Notes under the pieces: model-generated
The model's input: the letters and a program-made list of their open reading frames with translations, nothing else
What the model was told of the DNA's origin: nothing
Databases searched by the model: none
DNA from: a virus
Virus record (IMG/VR): IMGVR_UViG_3300032047_000018
Coordinates: 1-55,954 of that record
Direction: 5' to 3' (one strand)
Length of the DNA stretch: 55,954 nucleotides
Part shown: in pieces, positions 16,501 to 24,772 of the stretch
Layout of the letters: each line of letters begins with the position of its first letter
Numbering within the stretch: the first letter of the stretch is position 1
Translations under genes and position numbers: made by a program

Positions 16501-19313
16501 AGATTCTGTTCTGCAAACTTTCTTGCGTTCTCTTCGCCTTTCTCTATTTTTTCTTTGTATACATTATCCACATAATCTTGGGCCGCTCTATTTTTAACCT
16601 GATCTGGAGTTGGGTTATCAACGCCCTCGGCAACAAACTTAGAAACTGCATCGGCATAGCCATTTTGCTTTTCCACTTCGGTTTGTTTATTGTACTCAGT
16701 CATAATGTCAAGCTGGCTTTCGTTCAGCATAGCAGCATCGTAGAAAGCATACCCCATTGTGTTATCAAAGGCTAAAGTATTTACTGTATTGGATTTTTGA
16801 TTAGCCTCTATAGTACCAGCGTCTGTAAGTATTTGTTGCTTTTGCAACTCTAGTTTATCAAACTCTTTTCTTAATTGAGCTTCGTAAGTTTTTAATTGAT
16901 CAGCCCCTATATTTTTATTAGCAATAGCCGCTAGTAACTGATTGTTTAAATACCTCATCTTTTGGTTTATACCACCAATTGCATAAAGCTGCTCTGCATT
17001 TAGATTAGTGCCGGCCATTTGAATGATTTGATTAATCATCTGTTCGCCTTCAGATTCTAGCTTATCTACTTGATCCTTAATTTCTTTAGGCAAGTTTTTA
17101 TATTGATCTAGGTTTTTTAATTGCCCAACATTAGTTAATTCATTTACGCCGGTTAACCCTCGTAACTGTTCAACTATTTCGATCATTCTTTTGCGCTGCT
17201 CTTTGGTTTCTAGTTCTGAAGCAATACCGCTTCTAACGGCTTTAAGCGCATTAATTGATTTTAAACCACCACCCATTAAGGCACCTCCTGCGAACGATTC
17301 TAATCCACCTTCAAAAAAGTTTTTATCTTCACCGAGTATATATATATCTCCAAAGTTTTGTACTAAAGTAGTAGCAAATTCAGAACCACCCTCTCGCCCA
17401 ATTCCACCACCAATTTGCTTACCAGCATAGCCAGCTATACTACCCCATTTGCTAAAGCCGTCTTTTAACGCCCAAGGTGGCATACCTTTTATACCTGTTT
17501 TTAAACTTTTGAATATAGCTATAGTGCCGACTCTTTCAAAAGCAACCTCTGCTAAACCATGTAATGCTGCATTAGACAATGTTCTCCAATTAGAAACATT
17601 TAATATTTCTGCATCTTTTTGCATTTCATTTTCAATGCTGGCACGAGTTAGCTCATCTAATGTTATATCGTCTAATAATTTTTTATTCTCAACCATCCTA
17701 ACCGCGGCGTCTTGTTGTCTTACAGCTACGTCCGATGTAGAGCTACCAAATCCTGATAGAAAAAATAATGGTAATGCTGCTGGTCCCGTTGTAGCCATAG
17801 CAAGCGATGGAATTAAATTCATGCTCGTACCCGCAACCCACCTACTTGCATTACTAAGATTCCAATCTATATCGCCAAACTCAGGGTTTACTTGGAAAGA
17901 TTCTGTTTCTATATTTAAATCAGATACTAAATCTACAAGGCCCGTAGCGTCGTTTAATCGTTGGGTGTTAACAGCAGATGGCAATGCAAAATACAATGGA
18001 TCGTTGGCCATTTGCGCAAGTGTAGCTAAACCATATGTTACTGTAGCACCTGTTTGTTTAAACGCAGTCGCAAGTTGTTCTAATCTGCTGTAGTTTTTTG
18101 AAAAATCCTGTATTGCAATTGGCACATACTCCATCCTATCATCTAACCCTTCGTCTATTAATTTGTTTTGTAAAGTCTGTAATCTACCTTGCTCTATTAA
18201 TAAATCATTTTGTAATTTAAAAGCAATGTCATATGTTTCAATAGAAGGAGCTAATTCATATTCGTCTAAAGCATATTCAAATTCCAATGCTTTTTTAGAA
18301 AATTGTTTATTTATAGCGTCAAAGTTTTTTAATTGCTCTACATCATATGTAGCCAAAGCAAATATATCCATTCTCTCTTCGTCAGTGCTATCATTAGCCC
18401 ACTCACTAGATTTTTCTAATGTATATTGCTTTTTTCTTTCTATATCCCATGCGGTTTTTTCTTCTTCTGTAACATCATTAAGGACCCCTGTGTTCCAATA
18501 TTGATTATATTCTTCTAGCTCTGCTTCGTTTCCGTTGAAATCTTCAACAGTAGCTGGTTTAATTTCTTGCCCCACCGCCAAAGGCATCTTATCCATTGGG
18601 TCGTTTTCGTAAATTGTTTCTGTTAATTCACGACGTATTCTTTTAAACTTTTTTATTTTGTCTTCAATAAGGCCTTCACTTATTTGAGTTTCAGAATACT
18701 CTGGCGCAGTTACATAAGGTATATAATCATTTATGTAAGTGTCTTCGCTCCTTTCAGCGGCCTGATTAACAAAATTTAAGTCTGCATTTTCAGATATAAA
18801 TTTGTTTATTTCATCAGCTGCTTTTTGTAATTCTTCGTCACTTCTATTTTCTCCAATTCTAGTGGCATAAAACAAATCGCTCACGCTGTCTTCAAGGTAA
18901 TCAGCAATGAAAGAACTACCCTGTGGCGCATTACGAGCTTCTTCTCTTTGTTCCGCACTAGTTAGAGTTAAAGCATCATTCATTAAAGACTGTTCAGCCT
19001 GTATACCTATTCTAGCTAACTTCTTATTTAAAGCGGGTACTGCTATTTCTTCATTAGTACGTAAGTCTTCTATAGTTACAAAGTAATCATCGGGTGATCC
19101 CAATAAAGTATTTTCCGAATTGGAATCCCCATCGGACGCTTGATTGTTCCCTGGAGCTACAGACGCATCCGTCTCCGCAACCCCGTTTCCCTTTACTTTT
19201 AGTCCAGCAAAATCTAAATAAGATTGTAAATCTGTAAACTCAACTAAAGCCATATCTTCTGCAACTTGTGCTTCTGAAAGCACAGCGCCATTACTAGTTA
19301 TGTATTCTGGCAT
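10557..19313 (-). CDS. Giant polyvalent virion-associated protein (2918 aa) with zincin motif, sigma-like segment and HAD phosphatase
   Basis: A 2918-residue multidomain protein at the place where T7-like phages encode ejected internal virion proteins. The N-terminal 450 residues are acidic and helical. Residues about 480-700 include hydrophobic and glycine-rich stretches (LPSLAMATTGPAALPLFF in part, later KQIGGGIGREGG), suited to membrane passage. Coiled coil spans about 700-900. HEVLH at 1009-1013, with a downstream acidic YSEALNAMSD, looks like a zinc peptidase site. Around 1230-1275 a segment resembles sigma-70 region 2. At 2023 VYDFDDTLAF is HAD motif I, followed by FVLTARP (II), a Lys region and FVDDAMKN (IV). 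The C-terminal 700 residues resemble the associated domain of phage polyvalent proteins. It is likely packed in the virion and injected with the DNA. Confidence 0.8.
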   Translation of the reverse strand: MPEYITSNGAVLSEAQVAEDMALVEFTDLQSYLDFAGLKVKGNGVAETDASVAPGNNQASDGDSNSENTLLGSPDDYFVTIEDLRTNEEIAVPALNKKLARIGIQAEQSLMNDALTLTSAEQREEARNAPQGSSFIADYLEDSVSDLFYATRIGENRSDEELQKAADEINKFISENADLNFVNQAAERSEDTYINDYIPYVTAPEYSETQISEGLIEDKIKKFKRIRRELTETIYENDPMDKMPLAVGQEIKPATVEDFNGNEAELEEYNQYWNTGVLNDVTEEEKTAWDIERKKQYTLEKSSEWANDSTDEERMDIFALATYDVEQLKNFDAINKQFSKKALEFEYALDEYELAPSIETYDIAFKLQNDLLIEQGRLQTLQNKLIDEGLDDRMEYVPIAIQDFSKNYSRLEQLATAFKQTGATVTYGLATLAQMANDPLYFALPSAVNTQRLNDATGLVDLVSDLNIETESFQVNPEFGDIDWNLSNASRWVAGTSMNLIPSLAMATTGPAALPLFFLSGFGSSTSDVAVRQQDAAVRMVENKKLLDDITLDELTRASIENEMQKDAEILNVSNWRTLSNAALHGLAEVAFERVGTIAIFKSLKTGIKGMPPWALKDGFSKWGSIAGYAGKQIGGGIGREGGSEFATTLVQNFGDIYILGEDKNFFEGGLESFAGGALMGGGLKSINALKAVRSGIASELETKEQRKRMIEIVEQLRGLTGVNELTNVGQLKNLDQYKNLPKEIKDQVDKLESEGEQMINQIIQMAGTNLNAEQLYAIGGINQKMRYLNNQLLAAIANKNIGADQLKTYEAQLRKEFDKLELQKQQILTDAGTIEANQKSNTVNTLAFDNTMGYAFYDAAMLNESQLDIMTEYNKQTEVEKQNGYADAVSKFVAEGVDNPTPDQVKNRAAQDYVDNVYKEKIEKGEENARKFAEQNLKTPIDIQTFEGEGKNEAILEAYKNAGATAAEIIEMARALNEGSFEGVYLNGVILVDKDASIKNKRIGIFAHEVLHAYAEQNGINENDAGKELLDWLEQNDKDMFAKVQYRLNQSYLEEADQAKGDEYYSEALNAMSDVIADGAQLKPSTTNAMRLWYNRVIGTKFPSLKLKENQGEYAAMFIEDFNKAAHQGSPTNVTFEGELSTIAKNERAKKSQSKLPPAKRKALVNKIVEDNPQWQTSKDPFLKTPRGQQAMGKIIAPFIPVLESIQNSKSSMFNTATFEGDAQALAAAKEDAMMEATLETLNHINNFNPSQNQDLDAWINSYLERKYLSGVRKIEKKTFTKRTDESTNEIADESGPTKKVDKPTYRAFTKSKIISPKAFKDVANSVLSATRILKSRLDQVGTINKTKTDLINEIKNDLKTQADIILKKEMGGKADRALRKWSIKNKKAIIENSTLTFLMGKDNKKKGTVDGGIPVVIQKSVGGRYETDQDGKRKKDSNGDFIFIPNFINYPGWVGKKIDRAKTSTDQQGQTSGPQLVRRRKSASVNDAEFADFITKPDGTPIRGRKEALAAEIGSEIGLEIFRDQIEFGGPIKDAFEKNQAALGLQLMENYVGEVVKQVDGRPAKFSLSKNIANTVAANEAKILKALENRFKEGDNITYARVQGVMKDLDLGLTPKEIEQFSRRSVNVIKRFLTKSDRTENVNFSRVLLDEIAASEMMTSKTVLFLSGVSLKKLDINSQTELFRTPDYVNKHRELVSKYIQTLNKNTAIRFLKWQQGHMATAGADAFEKGKRNQITRGNEDLMNMMNTAFKDAGKNIVFSGVQTGSGFKITTVTSNGKAENIQEKLTTPKQAATKKLKGGQQNITKEVFVDEASERLDASIEAKEELLDWLGYVKKNGTTVDWIMTMMSLKSNMNSMLKAAAAVKYYLADGFENGLNRYEHLISTDAMARYLTAHFFKLQKIDLDVLFDKYKVAIIPIEMDNDLNVFRQNNMGKWDYLTQPATNRYYDEVMYGYKNMVPIEVIEGENKGDLIGEEFVAFNKLTSDQAATKSTEAQIADKALNKARRLSYSRKPSKGISVYDFDDTLAFSKSNIIVTMPDGTVKKITPAEFAAQDEILSEQGASFDFSEFNKVVEGTPGPLAPRLKKAIKKFGNKNIFVLTARPQQSAIAIHTFLKELGLTIPLENIVGLENGSPAAKAGWMINKVAEGFNDFYFVDDAMKNVKAVKDVLDVFDVNGKVQQARARFSKSMNQTMNEMIQRNKGVSAEAVYSQIVARREGAKKGKYKFFVPYSAEDFRGLTSYTLAGKGKQGEADQAFFEKALIDPYTRGVAALESERQNIINGYKVLLKNSAGMKRKLGKTIGGTKYTNEQAARIYLYNKMGYEIPGLSKRDKAQLLSFVEADNKLKEFAEGLLLVGKNNEWIEPGEFWDVGSILKDLNNMTQTISRKEYLAEFIENVDNIFDANMMLKLEANYGTLYVKALKDSIRRMKSGSNRPGSVGSMESKWLNWVNNSVGTIMFFNRRSALLQMLSFTNFVNWSDNNPLNAAAAFANQPLYWKTWVKIFNSDKLKQRRGGLRSDVQEQEIANQAKNSKDKVSAITAYLLKIGFTPTQIADSMAIASGGATFLINRTKTYVKQGMSKAEAEAKAFQDFTKISDETQQSGDPMLISSQQSSHLGRLILAFQNTPMQYTRLIKKAGQDIINGRGDFKTNVSKIMYYGFVQNLIFSGLSNALFALIPGFDDEEADEDDLDKKSRRILNNMIDTILRGSGLGGAVVSTLKNAIQRYQFEAAKGSFKADHVNTLIELLNVSPPIGSKVRKVYSAIQTKDVYEKDVIAERGFDVTIDGRFNISPTYNVIGNLTSAFLNLPLDRLVVELQAVSEALDERNTAYQRIALGLGWRTWDVNAKNEEGDLIKVTAKEERKVLSKEKAAETRRVNKETLMNLEINLSGEYFIEYYTWKKGKSIQEKIEWLKSKNK

Positions 19314-19324
19314 ATTATTTTATT

Positions 19325-20590
19325 TTATTGTGGTAAAACTATGTTAAACATTTGCTTCGCTAGTTCTGGTGTTAAGGCTTCTGGCATACCATTAGTAAAT
19401 AGATAATACTTACCATCTTTTGTTTTTTGTATTCTATATGCTTTTGCTGTAGTAGAGCGCCTTGATACCGGTTGTCTAACTATGTAATTGAATTCTCTCG
19501 CTCCAAATAAATTTTCGTCATCAACGTATGCTTGAAGAGAAACAGTTTCATCTTGGTTTCTTGCTATTTGGGTACCGCTTAATTGAAAAGAATCATCACC
19601 ATCGCCATCGGTTCCTTTTGGATATTTTTTCTTATATGCTGCATTACCATTTTTCCATACGTCTTCTCTCGCTTGAACCATTCTGTTAATTAAATCTGTT
19701 CTTGCGCCCGCGCTAATTACTTCGCCATTATCACCTAGAACATCATCAAAACCATTTGGGTAAAAACCATTATCAAGCTTATCTTGTATATCACCTGTAG
19801 GTAATTCACCTTCAAAGTCAGCTAAAATAGATTTTAAAGTGTCATCGTTTTGAAAAGCATTTTCTAATTCTAATCTATATGCGTTTTGTGTATAAGGATT
19901 CCATTGGCCTCCCCTTGCCGCATTATTATATATAGTTTCATTCTTACTTATTATACTGGAGGCTAATTTATAATCTTTTAAAAATGGCTGAGGAGCGTCG
20001 TCATAAGAAAGTATTTGATCATTAATATTGAAACCTAAATTGCCACCTTCTTGTATTATAAAAGGTGCATTTACGCCGCCGTCATTTCTACCATCGCCAT
20101 CCGCATCAATAAATCCATACATCTTAGCGGCATCGCTATTCATTACAGGATCATTACCTAAGGATATTGTTCCATCTAATTGATCTTTAGCGTATTGAGC
20201 TTTGCTTTGTTTATAAGATTTTAATTGTGCGGCTAAATTAGTAAATGAATTATTGACACCTTGCATTATATCTACGTATTCCATATATCTTGGATCGGTG
20301 GTGTCTTCAAACTTGGCAGCTTCTTTTGCGGCTTGGGCATATTTATTTCTTTCTTGTAACAAAAAATCGCGCATACTTGCAGTCTCTTGTGAAGAAAATC
20401 CAGTAAAGTCCATATCAGTTTTCAAATTAGACATGTAACTATTCACTTGTCTTTGAATTTGATTGTTCTTTTTAACTGTGCCTGGGTTCATACCCGTAGT
20501 TATTCCTGACTCTACGGCTTTAGCAATATCAAAAAATCCTTGAGATTGCCTTAATTGTCCTTCGCCTTGTATTAATGCTTGATTTGCCAT
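19325..20590 (-). CDS. Putative internal virion (core) protein
   Basis: A 421-residue protein, helical in the first 150 residues with many A, Q and K (SYKQSKAQYAKDQLDG), then DADGDGRNDGG, a calcium-binding-like loop, and a beta-rich C-terminal third. It lies between the giant polyvalent protein and the gp14-like protein, separated by 11 and 13 bases, the place of T7 gp15-type core proteins. The sequence itself gives no clear family match, so the role comes from position. A second D/G loop (TDGDGDDS) occurs near residue 327. Confidence 0.6.
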   Translation of the reverse strand: MANQALIQGEGQLRQSQGFFDIAKAVESGITTGMNPGTVKKNNQIQRQVNSYMSNLKTDMDFTGFSSQETASMRDFLLQERNKYAQAAKEAAKFEDTTDPRYMEYVDIMQGVNNSFTNLAAQLKSYKQSKAQYAKDQLDGTISLGNDPVMNSDAAKMYGFIDADGDGRNDGGVNAPFIIQEGGNLGFNINDQILSYDDAPQPFLKDYKLASSIISKNETIYNNAARGGQWNPYTQNAYRLELENAFQNDDTLKSILADFEGELPTGDIQDKLDNGFYPNGFDDVLGDNGEVISAGARTDLINRMVQAREDVWKNGNAAYKKKYPKGTDGDGDDSFQLSGTQIARNQDETVSLQAYVDDENLFGAREFNYIVRQPVSRRSTTAKAYRIQKTKDGKYYLFTNGMPEALTPELAKQMFNIVLPQ

Positions 20591-20603
20591 ATTATATTTT
20601 TAT

Positions 20604-21236
20604 TTATCCGCCCATTAGTTTATCCATAGAAAAACCTCCAGAGCTTCCTACTCCAGATCCGACCGCAGCGCCCGCCAAACCTGTGACTCCACCTATTATA
20701 GAAGATGTTGCCGCGTCTCTAGCCGCGTTAGCCGCACCTAATCTTTGTTGAGCCATACCAAACATCGTATCTACCTTGTCTTTTTCTTGAGCTCTTGATT
20801 GATACGCCCCTTGTATTTCTTGTTGTTTTAATTGAGCGGCCATTTGTCTTTCCGCAGCTTGGTTAGATGCCTCTTGTTGGCCAATACTCACGGCTGCTTG
20901 CTGGGCATTAGAGGTTTGTTGATTCGCCATTGACTGCGCCAAGGCTGCTATACCAGAACCACCAGCGCTTTGCTGTAATGCGTCCATTGTATTTGCCATA
21001 CCTTGGTTTTGCTGCGCGGCTATATAATCTGCTTCTTGTGTGTTTACTGTTAAATCTTCATAAACATTTTCCTGATTAGCATACAAATTAGATGTGTCCG
21101 CATTTTGCATGCGTTCCTTCATTTGATTGTATTCTCTCTGAGCTGCTCGTTGTTCTTGTTTTCTTTTTTTGCTACCAATGATTCCGCCAGCAATACCGGC
21201 CAAGCCTTGAATAGCACCCATTACTGGTACTGCCAT
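20604..21236 (-). CDS. Internal virion protein, T7 gp14-like
   Basis: A 210-residue protein with the layout of T7 gp14-type core proteins: a hydrophobic glycine-rich start (MGAIQGLAGIAGGIIGSKKR), a long Q/A-rich coiled coil (AQREYNQMKERM, then QQTSNAQQAAVSIGQQEASN), and a glycine-rich hydrophobic C-terminus (IIGGVTGLAGAAVGSGVG). In T7 such proteins leave the capsid first and form the outer-membrane part of the ejection channel. Its place next to the 421-residue and 2918-residue proteins supports an ejectosome module. The assignment is by composition and order, not by residue-level similarity. Confidence 0.7.
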   Translation of the reverse strand: MAVPVMGAIQGLAGIAGGIIGSKKRKQEQRAAQREYNQMKERMQNADTSNLYANQENVYEDLTVNTQEADYIAAQQNQGMANTMDALQQSAGGSGIAALAQSMANQQTSNAQQAAVSIGQQEASNQAAERQMAAQLKQQEIQGAYQSRAQEKDKVDTMFGMAQQRLGAANAARDAATSSIIGGVTGLAGAAVGSGVGSSGGFSMDKLMGG

Positions 21237-21267
21237 AATCTATTGTTTTATATATTATTATTACGTA

Positions 21268-21594
21268 TTATTTGCTACTTTCAACAATTTCACTGCCAAC
21301 CGAAAACAGTTCCGCATAGTCGGTGGAGTCATTTCTAAATTGTACATTTGCGTAATAGCCTAACACGGATGTTAAATTTGCTTTGTTGTCTTTACTAAAT
21401 AGTATAAAGCTTGTTTGTGTGGGCCTTATAGTGCCAGCTCCTATTTCGCATGTTATAGAGTTTATAGTTACATTTGTTATTTCACCCATTTCTACAAGAA
21501 CAGTTCCCCGTGCATCATTAGTGTAATATGCTGTGTCTCCTATTTGTACTGAAACATTTAAGGGCTGTGGAAAAGTTATTGTTATTTGTGCCAT
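21268..21594 (-). CDS. Small beta-rich structural protein (108 aa)
   Basis: A 108-residue, mostly beta protein (ITITFPQPLNVSVQIGDTAYY at the start, then T/N/V-rich strands). It lies 10 bases downstream of the large FN3-like gene and upstream of the gp14-like gene. Its composition resembles a single small virion or adhesin domain. No family recognised; possibly a tail accessory or decoration protein. Confidence 0.55.
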   Translation of the reverse strand: MAQITITFPQPLNVSVQIGDTAYYTNDARGTVLVEMGEITNVTINSITCEIGAGTIRPTQTSFILFSKDNKANLTSVLGYYANVQFRNDSTDYAELFSVGSEIVESSK

Positions 21595-21604
21595 AGTTTA
21601 TTTA

Positions 21605-24600
21605 TTAACAGTCAGACCAATCTGAAACTACCCCAAGATTATTAATTTGTTGTTCGAACTGATCTGGTATTTCACTGGTTTCTCCACCCGCGTAATAGCC
21701 TTCGCCATAAAATATATTTGCGTTACCTCCTAATGGACTATCATAAACTGTAGTTCCCGCTGGAGCCGGCTCACTGGCTTCTAGTGTACCAGTTACACTT
21801 CCGTTTGGATCAGGCCACCAATATGCCTGAGTATTAGTTATAGTAGATGCGCAAGCTGCCGATGCACTAGAATACGCGGTATCGCTAATCTCTACATAAT
21901 ATAATGTTGGACTACAAACAGTGTGATTGCCAACAATACCTGTAGCCGATATTGATTGATTGCTTACATTACCTGCAGCACACCCGGATCCATTATCATC
22001 TACCGCATAAGCGCCAACTGCCCAAGTGGAGTTGTAACCCTGTGCGCTTGTAAATACTTGTGTACCTCCTGTGGCCGGGCTATTTGCTCTTCTTTCTTGA
22101 CTTACACCACATATTGTAACATCCGTAGTGGTGTACCAATATCTATCATCATAAGATGTTTCAGAGCAAGGATTATTAGATTTTTTAATATCTACATATC
22201 CTCTTCCGGTCGCTTGTCTAATAGTTCCGTTGACAGCTACTACAAAATTTTGTGTTGCGCTACCATAGGTCCAAGTAACAGTTCCAGTGAGCAATGTTGC
22301 CCCTGAGTACGTTGGTCCAGCAAGCCAGTCACCTTGTTCTATATCAACCGAAGCAGTTACACTCGTACTACCTGTCGTGCCGGGTGTTCCAGAGAATTGG
22401 CCTGTACCTGTTACAGTTACTTGAATAGGCGGATTGCCATAAGGGGGATTTGCGTCGGTAACCCCTGATAAGTTAGCAGTAACGTTAACTATACCTAGTG
22501 GGCAATTTTGTGATGTTAAATCCGCTCCGTTTGTACAAAAACCTGGTTCATCTCCAACTGCTTGATTTCCACCATCTGACGAATCAATAGTATACCAACC
22601 ACCTCTTGAGTTTTCCGCGCCCCACACGTATATACCGTCTGCCAAAGGCACTGTACCGTTTGCGTCTTCATAACAAAAATCTCCACCATTGGGGTTAGTG
22701 TCTTGCCCGTCATGATAAAAAGTTGAAGTACCTGTTGCTAAGTTACTACAAATATTTAAAGTACTAGTTTGAAAATTTGTACTTGATAAATATGATGTTA
22801 AAGACGTTGGTGGCGATGCGGTTGTAACCGATAACTCTTGACCATATCCTGTTCCAACTGAATTTGTAGCATAAGCTCTATAGTAATATGTTGTTCCTGA
22901 ATTGAGCCCTATAAAAATTTGAGTCCATGCACCCGCGTTAGGTACACTCCCAGCTGATTGTTGATAAGGACCACCAGAAATTAAACTATATTCTATACCA
23001 TTGGCTACAGGAGTACCTCCATTAAACGAAAGAGCATTTCCTCCAGTTTGAAAACCACCAATACTTATATTGGTTGCTGTTGTAGTTGTTAAAGTTGGGA
23101 TTGAAGGTCCACCACCGCCAGATGGAGTTGTAAAAGCCACATCAGCGCCCGTACCTACACCTGAACTATTTTGTGCATATGCTTGAGCTATATATCCTGT
23201 TGACGCTGTTAAGCCAGTAATATCAATTAAGAAATCTGCGGTACCGGTAGCTGGGCTAGCTTGGTATGGCTGTATCATTCCGCCAACTGCATCTTTTAAA
23301 TAAATACCTCTACTTGAAATGGCTGATCCATTTTCAGCTAACTGAACACCTGATGTTTTAACCTCTGTTGAAGAAATAAGCTGTACTGGGCCTGTTGAAA
23401 TGCTTGGTACCGTAGGGGAAGTTGCAACTGTTATAAAATTATCTACATCTAAACTTACCGCAACATCTTGCTGAACCCCCGTGCTAACTAAACTTTGCAC
23501 AAAGGTTACTTTATAAGTATCTATAGTCGTTGATACAACTTGCGCACTTAAATTTTGTATATCCCAATAGGTTCCACCATTTAAATCACCATTTAGTTCA
23601 TCTTGTGGTAAAAAATCTTGAACAGTTGGCGCGGGTAATATCGGTGTTATTGTATAGCCGGGCGCTGCAACAACCTCTAATCCTATATTTTGAGTATTAG
23701 GTGGACTATAATTTTGGCTAGGTACAAGTATTGTTTCATTTGACGATGCACTTATTATGGTTATATTAGGATCTGAACTTGTTAAAGATACAGTAAGCGT
23801 CATCGCTAAGTCTTGTGTCAATAAGAATTGATCATCTAATGGTGCAGTTGGGCCTATTAATGCCGGATTTAAATCTCCACCAAAAGTAACTTCATATGTT
23901 TGATCCGCTGTAACGGTTGGAAATACTGCGGTAAAAGAAACGCTACCTGAAGCATCAATAACACCAGCCACATCGATAACAGTTCCCGTCCCTGCGGTGT
24001 TTTCTATTTTTAATGTATAATTTGCACCTGTATTTCCAGTAATTGATATTGCTCTACTCTCACCACCAGCATTAACATTTGATGTATTCATGGAATAAGC
24101 ATTAATATATACTTGTGTAGAAGGAACAGCAATAGCGTTGCCGGTAAAGGTTATAAAGTCGCCTGTTACATTATTATTAGGGAATGTATAACTAACATCA
24201 AAACTAGATTCTGTTATATTTAAACCTGTATATACATCTGTTCTTATTATACTATAGCTAGCTTCAACACCTGTATTTACAGTGGCAACAGGAATTGTAT
24301 TAAAGAAATAATCTGTATCAGCAGTTAGGGTTAAACCCGAAATTACTTCTTCTGTTGTACCTAATTCACCATTACCCGAATATGAACCAGAGGTTTGTAC
24401 TACACCGTTAATTGAACTAGTAGCATTTATAAGCGAAGCAACCCATAGTCCATCTACTGTAATTGCAATAAGCTGATCAAATCCAGCAACACATATAGGA
24501 ACTTCTAAATTATTGCTAGGCATTGTCTCCGAATTAAATACTAATACCAATTCTATATTTGCCCCAACTTGATTAAACACAGAGGCGTTAGCGTCTATTA

Positions 24601-24760
24601 ATGATGGTATAGGTGATCTTAAACTAAAATCACTTGCATCAATAACATAACCTTGATTAGGCGTGATAGTTATCGTAGCCCCGGATTGTACTGTAGATAT
24701 ATCTACAAATTCAGGTACCTCGAAATTAATATCGGTTACTGTAAAATTTCCTAATGCCAT
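21605..24760 (-). CDS. Large modular surface protein with FN3-like domains (adhesin or tail fibre)
   Basis: A 1051-residue T/S/N/G-rich beta protein. The first 450 residues look like several Ig-like beta domains. Residues about 455-545 and 555-650 read as tandem fibronectin type III-like domains (ITGLTASTGYIAQAYAQNSS; FIGLNSGTTYYYRAYATNS, each preceding a TTP/TTA strand). The last 400 residues are cysteine-rich for a phage cytoplasm-made protein, with Cys in CSNLATG, FCYEDANG, GFCTNG, NPCSE, TICG and the final SDC. No enzymatic motif was seen. It follows the vWA-domain gene by 12 bases, and both would make an extended surface layer for binding host glycans or proteins. Whether it is fibre or collar decoration is unknown. 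Confidence 0.65.
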   Translation of the reverse strand: MALGNFTVTDINFEVPEFVDISTVQSGATITITPNQGYVIDASDFSLRSPIPSLIDANASVFNQVGANIELVLVFNSETMPSNNLEVPICVAGFDQLIAITVDGLWVASLINATSSINGVVQTSGSYSGNGELGTTEEVISGLTLTADTDYFFNTIPVATVNTGVEASYSIIRTDVYTGLNITESSFDVSYTFPNNNVTGDFITFTGNAIAVPSTQVYINAYSMNTSNVNAGGESRAISITGNTGANYTLKIENTAGTGTVIDVAGVIDASGSVSFTAVFPTVTADQTYEVTFGGDLNPALIGPTAPLDDQFLLTQDLAMTLTVSLTSSDPNITIISASSNETILVPSQNYSPPNTQNIGLEVVAAPGYTITPILPAPTVQDFLPQDELNGDLNGGTYWDIQNLSAQVVSTTIDTYKVTFVQSLVSTGVQQDVAVSLDVDNFITVATSPTVPSISTGPVQLISSTEVKTSGVQLAENGSAISSRGIYLKDAVGGMIQPYQASPATGTADFLIDITGLTASTGYIAQAYAQNSSGVGTGADVAFTTPSGGGGPSIPTLTTTTATNISIGGFQTGGNALSFNGGTPVANGIEYSLISGGPYQQSAGSVPNAGAWTQIFIGLNSGTTYYYRAYATNSVGTGYGQELSVTTASPPTSLTSYLSSTNFQTSTLNICSNLATGTSTFYHDGQDTNPNGGDFCYEDANGTVPLADGIYVWGAENSRGGWYTIDSSDGGNQAVGDEPGFCTNGADLTSQNCPLGIVNVTANLSGVTDANPPYGNPPIQVTVTGTGQFSGTPGTTGSTSVTASVDIEQGDWLAGPTYSGATLLTGTVTWTYGSATQNFVVAVNGTIRQATGRGYVDIKKSNNPCSETSYDDRYWYTTTDVTICGVSQERRANSPATGGTQVFTSAQGYNSTWAVGAYAVDDNGSGCAAGNVSNQSISATGIVGNHTVCSPTLYYVEISDTAYSSASAACASTITNTQAYWWPDPNGSVTGTLEASEPAPAGTTVYDSPLGGNANIFYGEGYYAGGETSEIPDQFEQQINNLGVVSDWSDC

Positions 24761-24772
24761 AATTAATTTATT

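Noticed and set aside
17449-18093. A 214-codon open frame on the + strand opposite the giant gene
   Set aside because: It lies entirely antisense to a long gene with clear domains, and its composition is that of complementary translation.
10557-19313. An N4-type virion RNA polymerase hidden in the giant protein
   Set aside because: I looked for T7-like RNA polymerase motifs A, B and C and did not recognise them; the identified motifs are zincin, HAD and sigma-like.
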